From Cephalopachus bancanus (taxonomy: Eukaryota; Chordata; Mammalia; Primates; Tarsiidae), in the NCBI GenBank assembly GCA_027257055.1, contig JAPVLO010000019.1:16356501-16420500 (forward strand): DNA of 64,000 bases. Direction: 5' to 3'. The notes beneath the pieces were generated by a model. That model had not been told where the DNA came from, searched no databases, and saw only the letters and a program-made list of their open reading frames with translations. The position numbers were made by a program, and so were the translations under genes. Positions 1 through 10,549 of the stretch are shown one piece after another (the first letter of the stretch is position 1; every line of letters begins with the position of its first letter).

Positions 1-64
1 TCCAAAAAGGAAATACTCTGAGCTGTTTGTTCAAGTCATTTGAACATAGGACCTTTTAAAAACA

Positions 65-385
65 GTATTATTTTTATTTTAGATTCAGGAGCTACATGTG
101 CTTGTTTGTTTCATGGGTATATTGCATCGTGGTGGGGACTGGGCTTCTAGTGTACCCATCACCCAAAGATTGGACACACTACCCAACAGGCAATTGGTCA
201 ACCCTTACCCTCCCCACTTATGGAGTCCCCAGTGTCTATTATCTTCATCTTTTTGTTTATGTGTACCCTCTGTTTAGCTCCCACTTCTAAGTGAGAACAC
301 GCAATAGTCAAATGAAATTATGTCCTTTGTAGCAACATGGTTGGAGCTGGAGGCCATGATCCTGGGTGAACTCAGAAGCAGCACT
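65..385 (-). mobile_element. L1 3' end with inverted 5' segment
   Basis: Positions 65-300 read as the antisense of an L1 3' untranslated region: 'caccatcaccca'-type text, then 'ctcccacttctaagtgagaacac'-like text. From about 309 to 385 the text switches to L1 sense ('atgtcctttgtagcaacatgg', 'ggagctggaggccat'). In primate L1s that stretch lies just upstream of the first part. This is the usual product of twin priming during L1 insertion. The TSD was not recognised. The element is old and non-coding. Confidence 0.7.
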
Positions 386-421
386 TGTTGATCCCCCGTC
401 TCTCTTGCCTTCCCACCGCTT

Positions 422-738
422 AAAGATTTGTGTTCTTAATCCCCTGCCTTTGGGAGGCTGAGGTGAGAGGATTGCCTGAGCCCGCGGGTTCGAGACCCGC
501 CCGAGCAACTTGGCGAGACCTCATCTCTACAATAAATCAAAAAATTAGCCGGGTGTGGTAGCGCGCGCCTGTAGTTCCAGCTACTTGGAAGGCTGAGGCG
601 GAAGGATCGCCGGAGCCCAGCGGGTCGAGGCTGCGGTGGCCGGGAGCGGCCACCGCACTCCAGTCTGGGCGACAGAGTGAGACTCCAACTCAAAAAATAA
701 TAATAATAATAATAATAAAAATAAAGATTTGTGTTCTT
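422..738 (+). mobile_element. Young Alu (strepsirrhine type), slightly 5'-truncated
   Basis: A two-monomer Alu occupies 438-721 and ends in an (AAT)n-rich tail. It starts inside the 'aatccc..tttgggaggctgag' segment, so about 20 bases of the 5' end are missing. It is flanked by a perfect TSD, 'aaagatttgtgttctt', at 422-437 and 723-738. Many CpGs survive (gcccgcgggttcgagacc, ggtagcgcgcgcc), which points to a recent insertion. Antisense open frames here are Alu readings, not genes. Confidence 0.95.
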
Positions 739-739
739 G

Positions 740-1079
740 CTCCACACATTGGAAATGCTGGGACCACGAGGGACCATTGGTGAGGCTCACTAGGAGTCCG
801 TGCTTGTTAACATCACTGTGGTTTTGCCAGTTTTTCCTGATCACCCGGGCACTTGCCAAAGACACTCCTCCACAGTTCCTCTTCACATAGGCCACTGCTT
901 CTTTCCCCTCATGGTTTCACTCACCACCTCATCTACAGAAAGGGTGACATGCTAGCAGGGAGCCACCCTTCTACCCCACTTCCTAGGGGAGAACATGTTG
1001 CCAGGAATATCTTGTAACCCGGAGTGAAGTCATCTATTTGGAAAAATAACTCCCTTGCACATAGCAATATCTATTCTAT
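740..1079. other. Unique non-coding sequence
   Basis: I recognise no repeat or coding signal in this stretch. Frames are short and broken. Confidence 0.5.
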
Positions 1080-1240
1080 CAAGTGCTTTCTTACATATTC
1101 ACTAATTTAGTCCTTGCTTCAAGACCACAAAGCAGATATTATTATTATCATTATTTTATAGGTGAAAAAGTGAGGCTCCAAAAGTTTGTGTAAGATCACC
1201 CTCACCAGGAAGTAGCAGCAGCAGGGAGTCCTCCCTCAAA
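1080..1240 (-). mobile_element. MIR fragment
   Basis: The text follows an antisense MIR: 'caagtgctttcttacatattcactaatt', then 'attattatcattattttataggtgaaaa', then 'gtgaggctccaaaag' and 'taagatcacc'. This is the MIR core with the 'cccattttacagatgaggaaactgaggc' equivalent. It is ancient and diverged. Confidence 0.7.
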
Positions 1241-1439
1241 GCCAAGTCCTGCCCATACAGTGGATACATGACTCATTAGCAATAAAAAGACCTAACCACC
1301 TGAGGAGCTCCTTTGAAAACAAGGAAGAAAACTACTTCTCCCTCCTGTCTCTTTCTCTTTCATCATCACTGCCAATACCATCACACCTCTGTGCACAGGC
1401 TCTGTCCTGGCTAGACCCAGAGACGCCGTTGCTCTTTCA

Positions 1440-1600
1440 CAAAGTGAATACCACCATTCTAGTCTAACATGAGAAAAGAATTGCCAGAGAACTGAGGCTA
1501 CCTGCTCAAGGTCAGAGAGTTAGCAAGAGACAGAGCTCTGACTATCCCCTCAGTCTCCTGACGACTAGGCAATGTCCCTTTTCCCAGGCTACACTGCTAT
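1440..1600 (-). mobile_element. MIR fragment
   Basis: 'gaactgaggctacctgctcaaggtcagagagttagcaagagacagagctc' matches the antisense MIR core (gaactgaggc..ttgcccaaggtcacacagc). It is ancient. The sequence between this and the previous MIR (1241-1439) shows nothing I can name. Confidence 0.65.
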
Positions 1601-1649
1601 CTGGTACCTCCCATTCTGTAGACCAAGTCCCAGAGGTTTATGTACATGA

Positions 1650-1961
<312 letters not shown>

Positions 1962-2498
1962 TCTCAGTACATTTTTAAAAATATATACTGGCATAAAATC
2001 ACGTTGTGAATCCCTGTTGGCATTCATCGTTCAAGTTTCTTTTACTAGAATTATTTGTTTCCCTCCTTTTTATTGCACTGTTTCTTCAAGACAAATCACT
2101 CCAGTCCTAGAATTACCCGGGGATTAATATAACACCTTCTATCCTAATGATAAAAACTAAAGCTAACTTGTTCGGCTACTTTCCACAGTGGTACCATTTC
2201 TTCCCCCTGCGTTTTATTTGGATTTCCACTGTGTTGGGGATGCCCCAGTAGATGACAATCGGGGAGGCTCCATACCCACAGGGCCCATGGAACAGGTTCC
2301 CCAGGTGCACCGTCATATCAGCAGATAGAATACCTGCTTCTAACCCGTGTCCATTCATGTGTCACCACCATGGAGCCAAACACACCCACTGTGTTCACGT
2401 CACTGAACAACATCTGAACAAAAGAACATCTGAAACAACATCTGAACAGATGAACAACATCTGGAAAAAAAATCATATAAAGCCCTTTTTAAAAAAGG
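1962..2498. other. Unique sequence with a small internal repeat cluster
   Basis: No known repeat is recognised. At 2405-2464 the motif 'aacatctg' occurs four times with short spacers ('aacaacatctgaac', 'gaacatctgaaac'). This looks like local slippage or duplication. A 60-codon antisense frame at 2176-2358 has no recognisable domain. Confidence 0.5.
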
Positions 2499-2787
2499 AC
2501 CAGTCTGGAAGCGGTGGCTCAAGTCTGTAATCCCAGCACGTTGGGAGGCTGAGGCCAGAGGATTGCCTGAGTCTAAGGGTTCAAAAACAACTTGGGCAAC
2601 TTGATGAGACCTTGTTTCTACAATAAATCAAAAAATTAACTGGGCTTGGTGGCATGCACCTGTAGTTCCAGCTACTTGGAAGGCTGAGGTGGAAGGTTCG
2701 CCAGAGCCCAGCAGGTCGAGGCTGCAGTGGCAGTGTGCACTCCAGCCTGGGCGACAGAATGAGACTCCTTCTCAAAAAAAAAAAAAA
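2499..2787 (+). mobile_element. Alu (lemur type, moderately diverged)
   Basis: A full two-monomer Alu in sense, from 'cagtctggaagcggtggctc' to an A14 tail at 2774-2787. It carries the lemur-type linker 'caataaatcaaaaaatt' and 'ggaaggctgaggtggaaggttcg'. No clear TSD was seen. Confidence 0.9.
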
Positions 2788-3714
2788 GTATCTTTTCACA
2801 TCAATTCAAGCTCTTTCTTTCTTCACTGCTCATGTCTCCTGGTATTCAGGATAGAGCAATTCTTGGCCTCTTTTTTTTTTTCCAGGTACTTCAGTGGAAT
2901 TCATGCTTGTTTGGTTGATTTTAAACTCATCTTTAAAATCTGTACAGGCTATTTTTAAAGTTTTCAAAACTCATCGCTACTTTAATCACTTTTTCCAGGC
3001 ACTATTTCAATCCAGATAATTTGAAGGCACTGGGCCTTAGAACTCAGAGCTGGTGCACACATGGCCCGAGAAGAGGGTTTGACACCAAGTTGACAGCAAT
3101 CAGAATTAGAAGAAATGAGAAGTTGTTTGTGTTTAAAAATAGCCAGCTGAATATGGAGTCTTTTTCTCATTACTGTGGAAAGAAACTTTCAGGACCGATT
3201 AGCCCCCAAACCACAAACTATAAATGTTTTATAGTTAATGGGTATAAACATATTCTGAGAGAACCTGGGACATTCATTCAAAAGCTATAAAAATTTGGAT
3301 ATGACAAACCCAAAGCTGAACTATTTGAGCAAGTTAAATATTAATTCTTAATTTAAAAAATTACTGTATATATAACTGAGTGCACTATACTTTTATATAA
3401 TAATTTTTCCGTCTTAAAAAATTATGTCTGCTGAATCATTTTATCTTTGCAGAAGCTTTGCTTTCAATTTATTTCTAATTGAATCCATCCCTTATACTGT
3501 TGTTGGGGATATTTACCCATAACATAGATCCAAGCCATTTTGTTTTGTGTCATTTTTGCTCAAAATATGTCATATTTCCTCATTTTCTAGAAAGTCTGCA
3601 CATGCTAACATGATATTCAGTACTCTCCATAGTATGTCTCTCACTTTCTAACTTGGTACTCCTCTGTTAACACTTGGCCACTTTAATTCCCCTTCCTGCC
3701 TCCCTCTCAATAAT
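2788..3714. other. Unique AT-rich sequence
   Basis: I recognise no repeat family. The longest frames (62 and 89 codons) overlap on opposite strands near 2980-3290 and have no domain, so they are treated as chance. Confidence 0.5.
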
Positions 3715-4440
3715 AAATACTCAGCAGATTTTTATTAAGCATCTACTCTTTACCCTGAATTTAGTGCTAAGTGCTGGGTTTCTGTTGGTGAATAAAAGAG
3801 TCGTATCCTCAGGTCTCGTGTAGCTTCCAGTTCAGTGAGTAAAGGAGACAATGACACAATTAAAAAACAAACCAGTTCAGACATACAGGTTGTGAGAAGT
3901 GCCATGAAAGTAAGCAATGGGTGCAATGACTGAAAATCATGGGGGAAAACATTTCGCTAGGGATCAAGGAGGACTTTCGTGAAAATGTTGTGAGGTGGAA
4001 CATGGTCAGGTCATTCTGAACTGAAGGAACAGCACATACGAAGAAGATCCTGAATCGAACTTGTTTGCAAGGTGGGCCATGTGAAATAAATATTCATGGT
4101 TTCACAGGTTAGGAGAGGATGATGTGGACAACTTTTGGAAGGTAGTGTTATTTAGCCTACCATAGTCACTACAAAAAAAAACCCTGGCCATTGGATTTGA
4201 AAACTTGTAGTACATTGAGACGAGAAATATCTTTTCAGAAGACAATTTGGAGTTGCTTGAGGAGTGACTAAGAAGCAAAGAAACAGAGGTACAGTGTAGA
4301 GACAATCAATCTTTTAGAGAAGCTCTGATTGTTGGTAGCTTGAGGGGGGAGATACTATAGCATGTGTATATGCCAAGACTAATCTAGTAGAGAGGGAGAG
4401 ATTAATTCTGCAGAATTGGAAGTGGTGCTTGCTGGAGAAG
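3715..4440 (-). mobile_element. L2 LINE, antisense, with deletions
   Basis: The order of motifs follows an antisense L2. The 3' tail comes first ('ttattaagcatctactctttacc..tgctaagtgctgggt..gtgaataaaa'). Then come 'gtgccatgaaagtaa' and 'ggactttcgtgaaaatgttgtgag..gaaggaacagca'. Then ORF2-derived 'ggccattggatttgaaaacttg' and 'ctagtagagagggagagattaat'. Many internal deletions are present and no coding capacity survives. Confidence 0.6.
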
Positions 4441-5440
4441 TAGAAAAGCATTGATAAGCAGTTGAGAGCTTATTTGAAGTCTGAAGTCATACATCTGGAA
4501 TGAAAGACATAACTTTCTGCAGCTGTGATTAAGCACAGAGAAAGCAGATGGCTGAGTTTACCCTTAAAGCGGTGGCAGATAAAGGAATTGATAGCATTTG
4601 TAAAAAGTGATTTGAATAGTGAAATATGAAAATGAATCTAGGCAAGAAGAGAGGCATTTATAGGGATATTGATGGATAGTGAGAAAGCGAGAGGATCAAT
4701 GAAGTAGAGGCTGTGATGAGATGGAAGGACTTTTCTAGTAGGGAAACTTGAACAAATAAACTAGGAGAGAGAATGGTGCAAGAACTTGATGTTGGCCTTC
4801 AAGAACTTGATGCTAGAGGTGGTGCAATGGTCCAGGATGCAACTATTGAAGCGGATGACTGAAGTAGATAGAAAGAAAAAATCATTTGAGACAAAGAGGT
4901 AGAGAAACTGAAATGTCAGGGAATTGAAATAAGAATGCCAAAGTTGCAAAGTGTGATGACAGAATTAGGAGTGAAGAGGAAGACAGGGAACTGGAAAGTC
5001 TTCAGCGAATGAAGAGGAGTCTCGGAGAGAGGACACTAACCAAGGAAATGGTGTATCCAAATGACACACACCTCAAAGGACAAAGTATCTGTAGGAAAGG
5101 GACAACAGTGTTCTGGATGTGACAGAGGGAAGCCAGGAGGACACCCACCTTGTGTGGTTACGTGGAGTTTGGGAAATAAAACAGCTCTTGGTGACCATGA
5201 GAAAAATGTCTTCAAAAAACCATCACACTTCAAAATGGAGGGGAAGAGAATGTTACAAGGGGAGGTTGTGAGATGGAAAAGCTTTATGAGGGAACAGAAG
5301 GAGATGTGTGGGAGTGAGAGCTCAGGTGACAATGGATGTTGGGACGCTGGGACCTCGCCAGTGGTTGAGGCAAAGAGAGAAAGAGAGGTGTGCATGATGG
5401 GATTAGGCCTTAGGGCTGGTTAGTGGAGGGTCAGCTCTGT
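4441..5440 (-). other. Probable ancient repeat continuation, unassigned
   Basis: Purine-rich text of L2-like style (for example 'ggtggtgcaatggtccaggatgc', resembling L2 ORF2 antisense) continues from the element at 3715. I could not align it confidently. Overlapping frames of about 120 codons on both strands at 5036-5423 have no recognisable domain and are probably chance. Confidence 0.35.
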
Positions 5441-6349
5441 TGGTCTGGTATCACAGTCCTGCCCTTGTTGTCCAGGGTGGCAGCTTGCCTCAGACATCCT
5501 GCATGAATGTGTCCCTGCTGCATTTGTGCCCTTGTGGTACTCCAACACATTCTAGGTTTTCCTCCTTTTGAACTCGGCCTCCAGTGCTCCTCCATGTGAG
5601 ACGTCTTAACTTGCTTGGTCTACCTGCTTTAACCTCACCTGTCTTTAATGCCTGACACAAATGCCACTCTTCTGCAAGATCCTTCCAATCAGAAACGATG
5701 ACTCCTGTTTCTGAATTTATATAAGTGAAATGGGATGCAGAACTCAAAGTGGAATCTTTTAAAACAATCTTTTCCTAATTCGGCAGAAAACTTTATTCCT
5801 GTGCACTTGAGGGAGGGAGGTATGAGTTGAAGAGAGGTCCCTGCAGCTCTAAAGCTCCCACACTCTTCTTCCAGGAAGGCTAAACAAGTTTTGTCTTGCC
5901 AAGGATGGGGCCTCTAGTTTAGTGGACCCTCAAACCCCTGCTAAGAAAGAAACAGAGAATGAGGCTTTGGTGAAGGAAGGCTGAAGAAGGTGTGGGTAGA
6001 AGATGAGGAGGGATCCAAGAAGAAGCCTACAGGAAACAGACAAGCGGGAATCTTCGCTCAGTGTTCAGATGCCTGGGAACTTGTTCTTAGAAAGTTCTAG
6101 AATGAGGGGCACAGGAACACACGCTGTACAGAACCAGAACTCAGATCTGAGGTTTGACTTTAGTCTCCTCCTGAGTGGGAAGTGGGAACATCACCCACCT
6201 GTAACAGAGCCCTTACCTGCCTACTGCTCAGCACTGTGTGAGGTCGTGACTTGCGGAAGCTGCAGTGGCTAGCTCTTGCTTCCCACGGTCCCTAGCAAGG
6301 AGCCTTGCACATACGTGGTAGATGTTCAAGACAGGTTTATTGAGTAATA
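5441..6349. other. Mostly unique sequence, possible L2 tail
   Basis: The segment 5480-5740 has a pyrimidine-rich, L2 3'-like cadence ('cctcacctgtctttaatgcctgacacaaatgccactcttctgcaag') but is too diverged to assign. The rest is unique. An 89-codon frame at 6003-6272 has no domain or splice context that I can support. Confidence 0.4.
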
Positions 6350-6510
6350 AAACAGCCTCTGGGGTAGGTAGACTAGGCATTATCCTCCATACTTCTGTCC
6401 TGGAGATTCAAAAGTGTAACAAGGTTAAGGTGATTTCCTTATAGCACTTGCTTAAATAGCAAAGAACAGAGGAAGCAAGAATTCAGCCTCCCCCTGTCCT
6501 GGCATCTTTG
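6350..6510 (-). mobile_element. MIR-like fragment
   Basis: Antisense MIR-style text: 'ggcattatcctccatacttctg', 'gtgtaacaaggttaaggtgatttcc', 'aacagaggaagcaagaattcagcc'. It is strongly diverged. Confidence 0.45.
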
Positions 6511-7760
6511 CCATTTGTTTTCACTCAACTCTGCAGCTCCCCTGAGGGATCAGAATGAGAGGATGCCACCAAGGTGGCATCTTGCAGAAAAGAGAGACAA
6601 GATCCTATGGTACTTTACTAATATTATTCCTTTGCAAAGAGCCTGCATAAACAAAAGCCCACTTAAAAGTACTCTTCTGATAGAAACGACACTGCAATAA
6701 CAACAGTGTAAAAACTGGGGTGAATGTGAACACAACCTGGAGATAATATACAAAAATTAAAGTCATTGTAGTGTTTGGTTGAGATTATGAGTAATACCTC
6801 ATGACCTTTCTTCAATAATTAGTTTACTATTTTTATATTATATTTTCAATAGAAATGCTTAAGAAAATCTTCCACTTTATAATAGGGCACCTTATTATAT
6901 AAAGGTATTACAATAACTTTTTAATAATAGCACTCATTTAACTGCTGTTAAAAAGAGTCACAGATAAAAAGCTTTTTTTTTTGGTCTCTGCCCCTGGAAC
7001 ACAGGAAGAACGCTGTTTTGGACAGGGGAGCACCAGAGGGCCTTTCATGGCTGAAAGTGTTCCAGTAAGAATGCAAATAGCCCTGGGTTTTAGCTGGGTA
7101 CTCTAGGGTGGAATCTCACAACTGGAGGTGACTTTTGTCAAATGTAACGTGTAGGAAGCTGAAGAGGTGACTAAGAAGCAGAGTTGGGGAAATGGGAAGG
7201 AGGTGAAGTTGCCTACGATATCAGCTTCATATCATCATCATCAAATACCACCCACTGACAGTCTCCTCCTGCCCAGCTGTCTCAGCTGTCACCCTGATGC
7301 CTTCAGCTGGCAGTTCCTGAGTATATTCTGACAACAGCAGATGATATCACAGGACGCTCAGGTCCATCAGCTGTATGCACTTCAATTAGGCTTGCTACCA
7401 TAGATTGCATGATTTGGAGAGCCCAAGTCATCTTTGCATCTCCCAAGTCCTGCATGTGGGAGAAGCTTAGTAAAAGTTAAGCCTGGCCAAGTAAAATTCT
7501 GCTCTTCCAAGTCAGTTTAGTGGTTTCTTTTAGGATGGTCAGAAAGGAGAAAGAAAGAATTTCTGGATTGGTAGTCATGTTCTCTTTCTAGATCCGGGTA
7601 TTACCTGGGTGTGTTCAGTTTGTGCAAATTCTTTAGGCTGCTATACACATACAATATATGTATTTTAATATATGTGTACTACAACTCAATAAAAGTTAGA
7701 AGGAAAAAAGAAAGGAGGGTAGGAGCGGGGGAAAGAAGGAAGAAAGGGAAGCCTGATTAC
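6511..7760. other. Unique non-coding sequence
   Basis: AT-rich to about 6960, then more mixed sequence with 'catatcatcatcatcaaatacc' and a purine-rich run at 7690-7750. No repeat family or coding exon is recognised. Confidence 0.5.
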
Positions 7761-7769
7761 AGAACTAGA

Positions 7770-8175
7770 ATAAGGAGCTTGAGCTGGATTTAATAAGCAA
7801 TTGGGTGCCACTCTGGGTTGTTTAGTTGGGTATGATGTGCCAGTAGCATAATTATAGGAAGATTAATTTCACTGAGAAGAGTAGTTTAAATGGATGAGGC
7901 TGAAAGCAAGAAAGCAAGGGAAGAAAACAAGTCTGAGCAACAAGGGTTTAGACTAAATGGGGAGACTGGTGGTGATATTTAAGAGGGTAGTGGTAGTGCG
8001 CGCCTGTAGTTCCAGCTACTTGGAAGGCTGAGGCAGAAGGATTGCTGGAGCCCAGCAGGTCGAGGCTGTGGTGGCCGGGACCGGCCACTGCATTCCAGTC
8101 TGGGTGACAGAGTGAGACTCCAACTTAAAAAAAAAAAAAAAGAGGGTAGTGGGGGCCATTTGCTGCATAAAGAGC
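7770..8175 (-). mobile_element. L2 fragment, antisense, split by Alu
   Basis: 'taagcaattgggtgccactctgggttg', 'gggtatgatgtgcc' and 'tggggagactggtggtgat' follow the antisense L2 ORF2 region (gggaagccattggagggttttgagc..gtgacatgatctg..gggagaccagttagg). The Alu half-element at 7994-8139 is inserted near its end. Confidence 0.5.
7981..8152 (+). mobile_element. 5'-truncated Alu right monomer
   Basis: Only the second monomer is present (7994-8139): 'gtgcgcgcctgtagttccagc' through 'gactccaacttaaaa' and the A tail. A perfect 13-bp TSD, 'aagagggtagtgg', flanks it at 7981-7993 and 8140-8152. It is a genuine truncated insertion and looks young. Confidence 0.93.
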
Positions 8176-8218
8176 TAATTTCAAGGCAAGCCATTACATA
8201 AATGAGCCAATATTCAGT

Positions 8219-8525
8219 CTGTAGGTCTTTTTTTTTTTTTCTTTTGAGTTGGAGTCTCACTCTGTCGCCCAGACTGGAGTGCAGTGGCCGCTCCCGGCCA
8301 CCGCAGCCTGGACCTGCTGGGCTCCGGCGATCCTTCCACCTCAGCCTTCCGAGTCACCGGAATTACAGGCACGCGCTACACGCCCGGCTGATTTTTTGAT
8401 TTATTGTAGAGATGAGGTCTCATTGCCCAGGCGGGTCTCGTACCCGCGGGCTCAGGCAATCCACTCACCTCAGCCTCCCAAAGGCGCGGGATTACAGGCT
8501 GAGCCACCGAGCCCGGCTGTAGGTC
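8219..8525 (-). mobile_element. Young Alu, antisense
   Basis: A full-length antisense lemur-type Alu lies at about 8228-8517. It is CpG-rich ('ggccgctcccggccaccgcag', 'gtctcgtacccgcgggc'). The TSD 'ctgtaggtc' is at 8219-8227 and 8517-8525, with the first bases shared with the Alu end. It faces the half-Alu at 7994 across 88 bases, forming an inverted pair. Confidence 0.95.
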
Positions 8526-8762
8526 GTTTTTACGTATAATAATATTTAAAAAGGTGCACTCTCACTTTGCTTAAATTGTAATCAAATTCTTGCTATTATC
8601 AGTTGGGCAGGACACAGGACAGCCCACTTCGATATGCTCAGTTCCAGGGCTGCACCACAGCTCTGGGCCTGATCAACCCCGATTCTCAGACATGTCAGGA
8701 GGCACATGCAAGGGCCTATGGGTGAATCTAACATAGACCAGCCAACTGATTGGCAGCATGAG

Positions 8763-9098
8763 CCTTGCTTTTTCATTTTTATTTTATTTTATTTATTTAT
8801 TTTTTGAGTTGGAGTCTCACTGTTGACCAGGCTGGAGTACAGTGGCACGCTCATGGCCACCATCGCCTCAATCTGCTAGGTTCAGGTGATCCTTCTGCCT
8901 CAGCCTTCCAAGTAGCTATAACTACAGGCATGCACCACCACATCCAGCTAACTTTTTTTATCATTACTATTGTAGAGAAGAAGTCTCACTAAGTTACCCA
9001 AGCTGGTCTCCAACCCTTGGGCTCAGGCAATCCTCTTTCCTCTGTCTCTCGAAGTGCCGGGATTATAGGAGTGAGTCACTGCGCCCAACCTTGTTTTG
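8763..9098 (-). mobile_element. Alu, antisense, intermediate age
   Basis: Antisense Alu with a (TTTTA)n tail from 8769 and an end near 'gcgcccaacc' at 9090. The probable imperfect TSD is 'ccttgctttt' (8763) and 'ccttgttttg' (9089). A small deletion, 'cactgttgaccagg', is seen near the right-monomer end. Confidence 0.9.
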
Positions 9099-9099
9099 T

Positions 9100-9790
9100 T
9101 TTTTAATGCATTATGATAATGCTGGTGTCAAATGCTTAGCCTGCCAGATAAAACTACTAAACTTTTTGGGACCCATTCAAAAGATGAATTTAATGGCTGA
9201 ATGTTTGAGATTGAAAAGTTTATCCCTTTCTGCAGCATATAATGGAGATTTTAAAGATGGGATTGAACAGACAGATGCGTATCCTTTTGAAAAAACAATA
9301 TGAAAAATATATTGGCTGTCACCTGTGGGACCTGGGAGTCTGAAGGAGATCACTCCCTCCATATCCTGTCCAGCAGTATCCTGCAGCTGTGAAAGCCGAG
9401 CTCACATGTGCACATCATTGAAATTCAGGGCACAGAGAAATATGGCATAGGCAAATGTGACCCTATCTCGGGCATCTGAACTTCTTCATCTGCTAAACTG
9501 AACTATTGCATTACCTGGAGAGGAAAAAATGTGTTTTTTTTTGTACAAACTGAATGTTCTATTTTTATCTGGTCACAGTCAACGAATGTGCTGTTTTTCT
9601 CAGTCCAGGAGGTTTATTGGTTGAACCAAAAAAAGTCTTTGAGGAGATTAGGGACACAAATTCCTAGGTTGTTTCAGGAGAAGAATTCAGTGAACCTTTT
9701 AAAAACAATATAGGAATAAACATAAACATGGAGACAGGTTTCACTAAAGGTCATATTTTCTCCCCTCTCTTTCTGATGTGAATAGAATAA
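9100..9790. other. Unique non-coding sequence
   Basis: No repeat is recognised. A 70-codon frame at 9091-9303 starts in the Alu flank and has no domain, so it is treated as chance. Confidence 0.5.
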
Positions 9791-9794
9791 GTTT

Positions 9795-9975
9795 TGTGCA
9801 CATTTCTGACATCAGTGTCAACTCTGCCACTTGCTACCTGTATGCCAAAGACATGCCATTTATTTTTGTGAGTCTTACTTTCTTCATCTGAAAAATGGGA
9901 AAAATAATAAGTTATCTTCATATGAGTATGGTGACGGACAAACTATATGATACTGATTAAACATTTATATTTGTG
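9795..9975 (+). mobile_element. MIR, sense
   Basis: 'aactctgccacttgctacctgtatgcc', then 'cttactttcttcatctgaaaaatgggaaaaataataa' is the MIR core and its 3' half in sense. It is ancient. Confidence 0.8.
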
Positions 9976-10049
9976 AATTTGTGATTTATGTGATTGAGCA
10001 TTTGTGATTTATGTGAAAAATGTTAACTCTGAAAATCATGAGTATTATT

Positions 10050-10530
10050 AGTATGGCAGATTGAATTTTCCAAAAATAACCATAATACACATCTCTTGAA
10101 ACTTGTAGTGGTTTTTTTTTCTTTTGTTTGTTTGTGTGTTTGTTTTCTCCCGCTTTGTAACTAAGTGGGCTTTTGTGACAGTCTTACTGGATAGAATGTG
10201 CCAGAAATTAGACTGTAGGATTATAAATTTCAGCATAGAAAAAAGACAAGACAACTTCTTCTTGGTCATCTTGGGACTCTGAAGCCAGTCACCATGCTCT
10301 GATGAAGCCAAGCAGCCACATGGAAAGACCTAGCTGAGGTTCCAGCGGTCAGCCAGCGTCATTCCCAGACATGTGCTTGAGCCAGGTGACCCATCCAGCC
10401 CTCACCTGCCAGACTAACACTGAGTAAGACAGAAAAGAGTTGAGTAGAGCAGAGAGGAGCATGCCCATCCTAGAGCAGCACTAATGAAATCTCCACGGGA
10501 AAATAAAGGTTGTTTTAAGCCCCCCCCCAA
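10050..10530 (+). mobile_element. MLT1-like MaLR LTR fragment
   Basis: The order of text suggests an old MaLR-type LTR: 'gtgggcttttgtgacagtcttac', 'tggtcatcttgggactctgaagccagtcaccatgctctgatgaagccaagcagccacatgg', 'gtgacccatccagccctc', and 'aaaggttgttttaagcc' near the end. It closes with a C9A10 run at 10520-10540. The exact subfamily is uncertain. Confidence 0.45.
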
Positions 10531-10549
10531 AAAAAAAAGAAAAAAGAAA

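Noticed and set aside
481..520. tRNA-like B-box words ('ggttcgagacc') at several places
   Set aside because: They are internal Alu promoter elements. No cloverleaf or A-box/B-box pair outside Alus was found.
436..895. Overlapping antisense frames of 104-113 codons
   Set aside because: They are readings of the Alu at 438-721. Similar phrases (for example [14 protein letters not shown]) recur wherever a lemur-type Alu occurs, as at 8202, 13757 and 37037.
2176..2358. 60-codon antisense frame with mixed composition
   Set aside because: No domain, no convincing splice sites and too short to stand alone.
5036..5423. Two overlapping frames of about 120 codons on opposite strands
   Set aside because: They overlap on both strands in purine-rich, probably L2-derived sequence. 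No domain in either.
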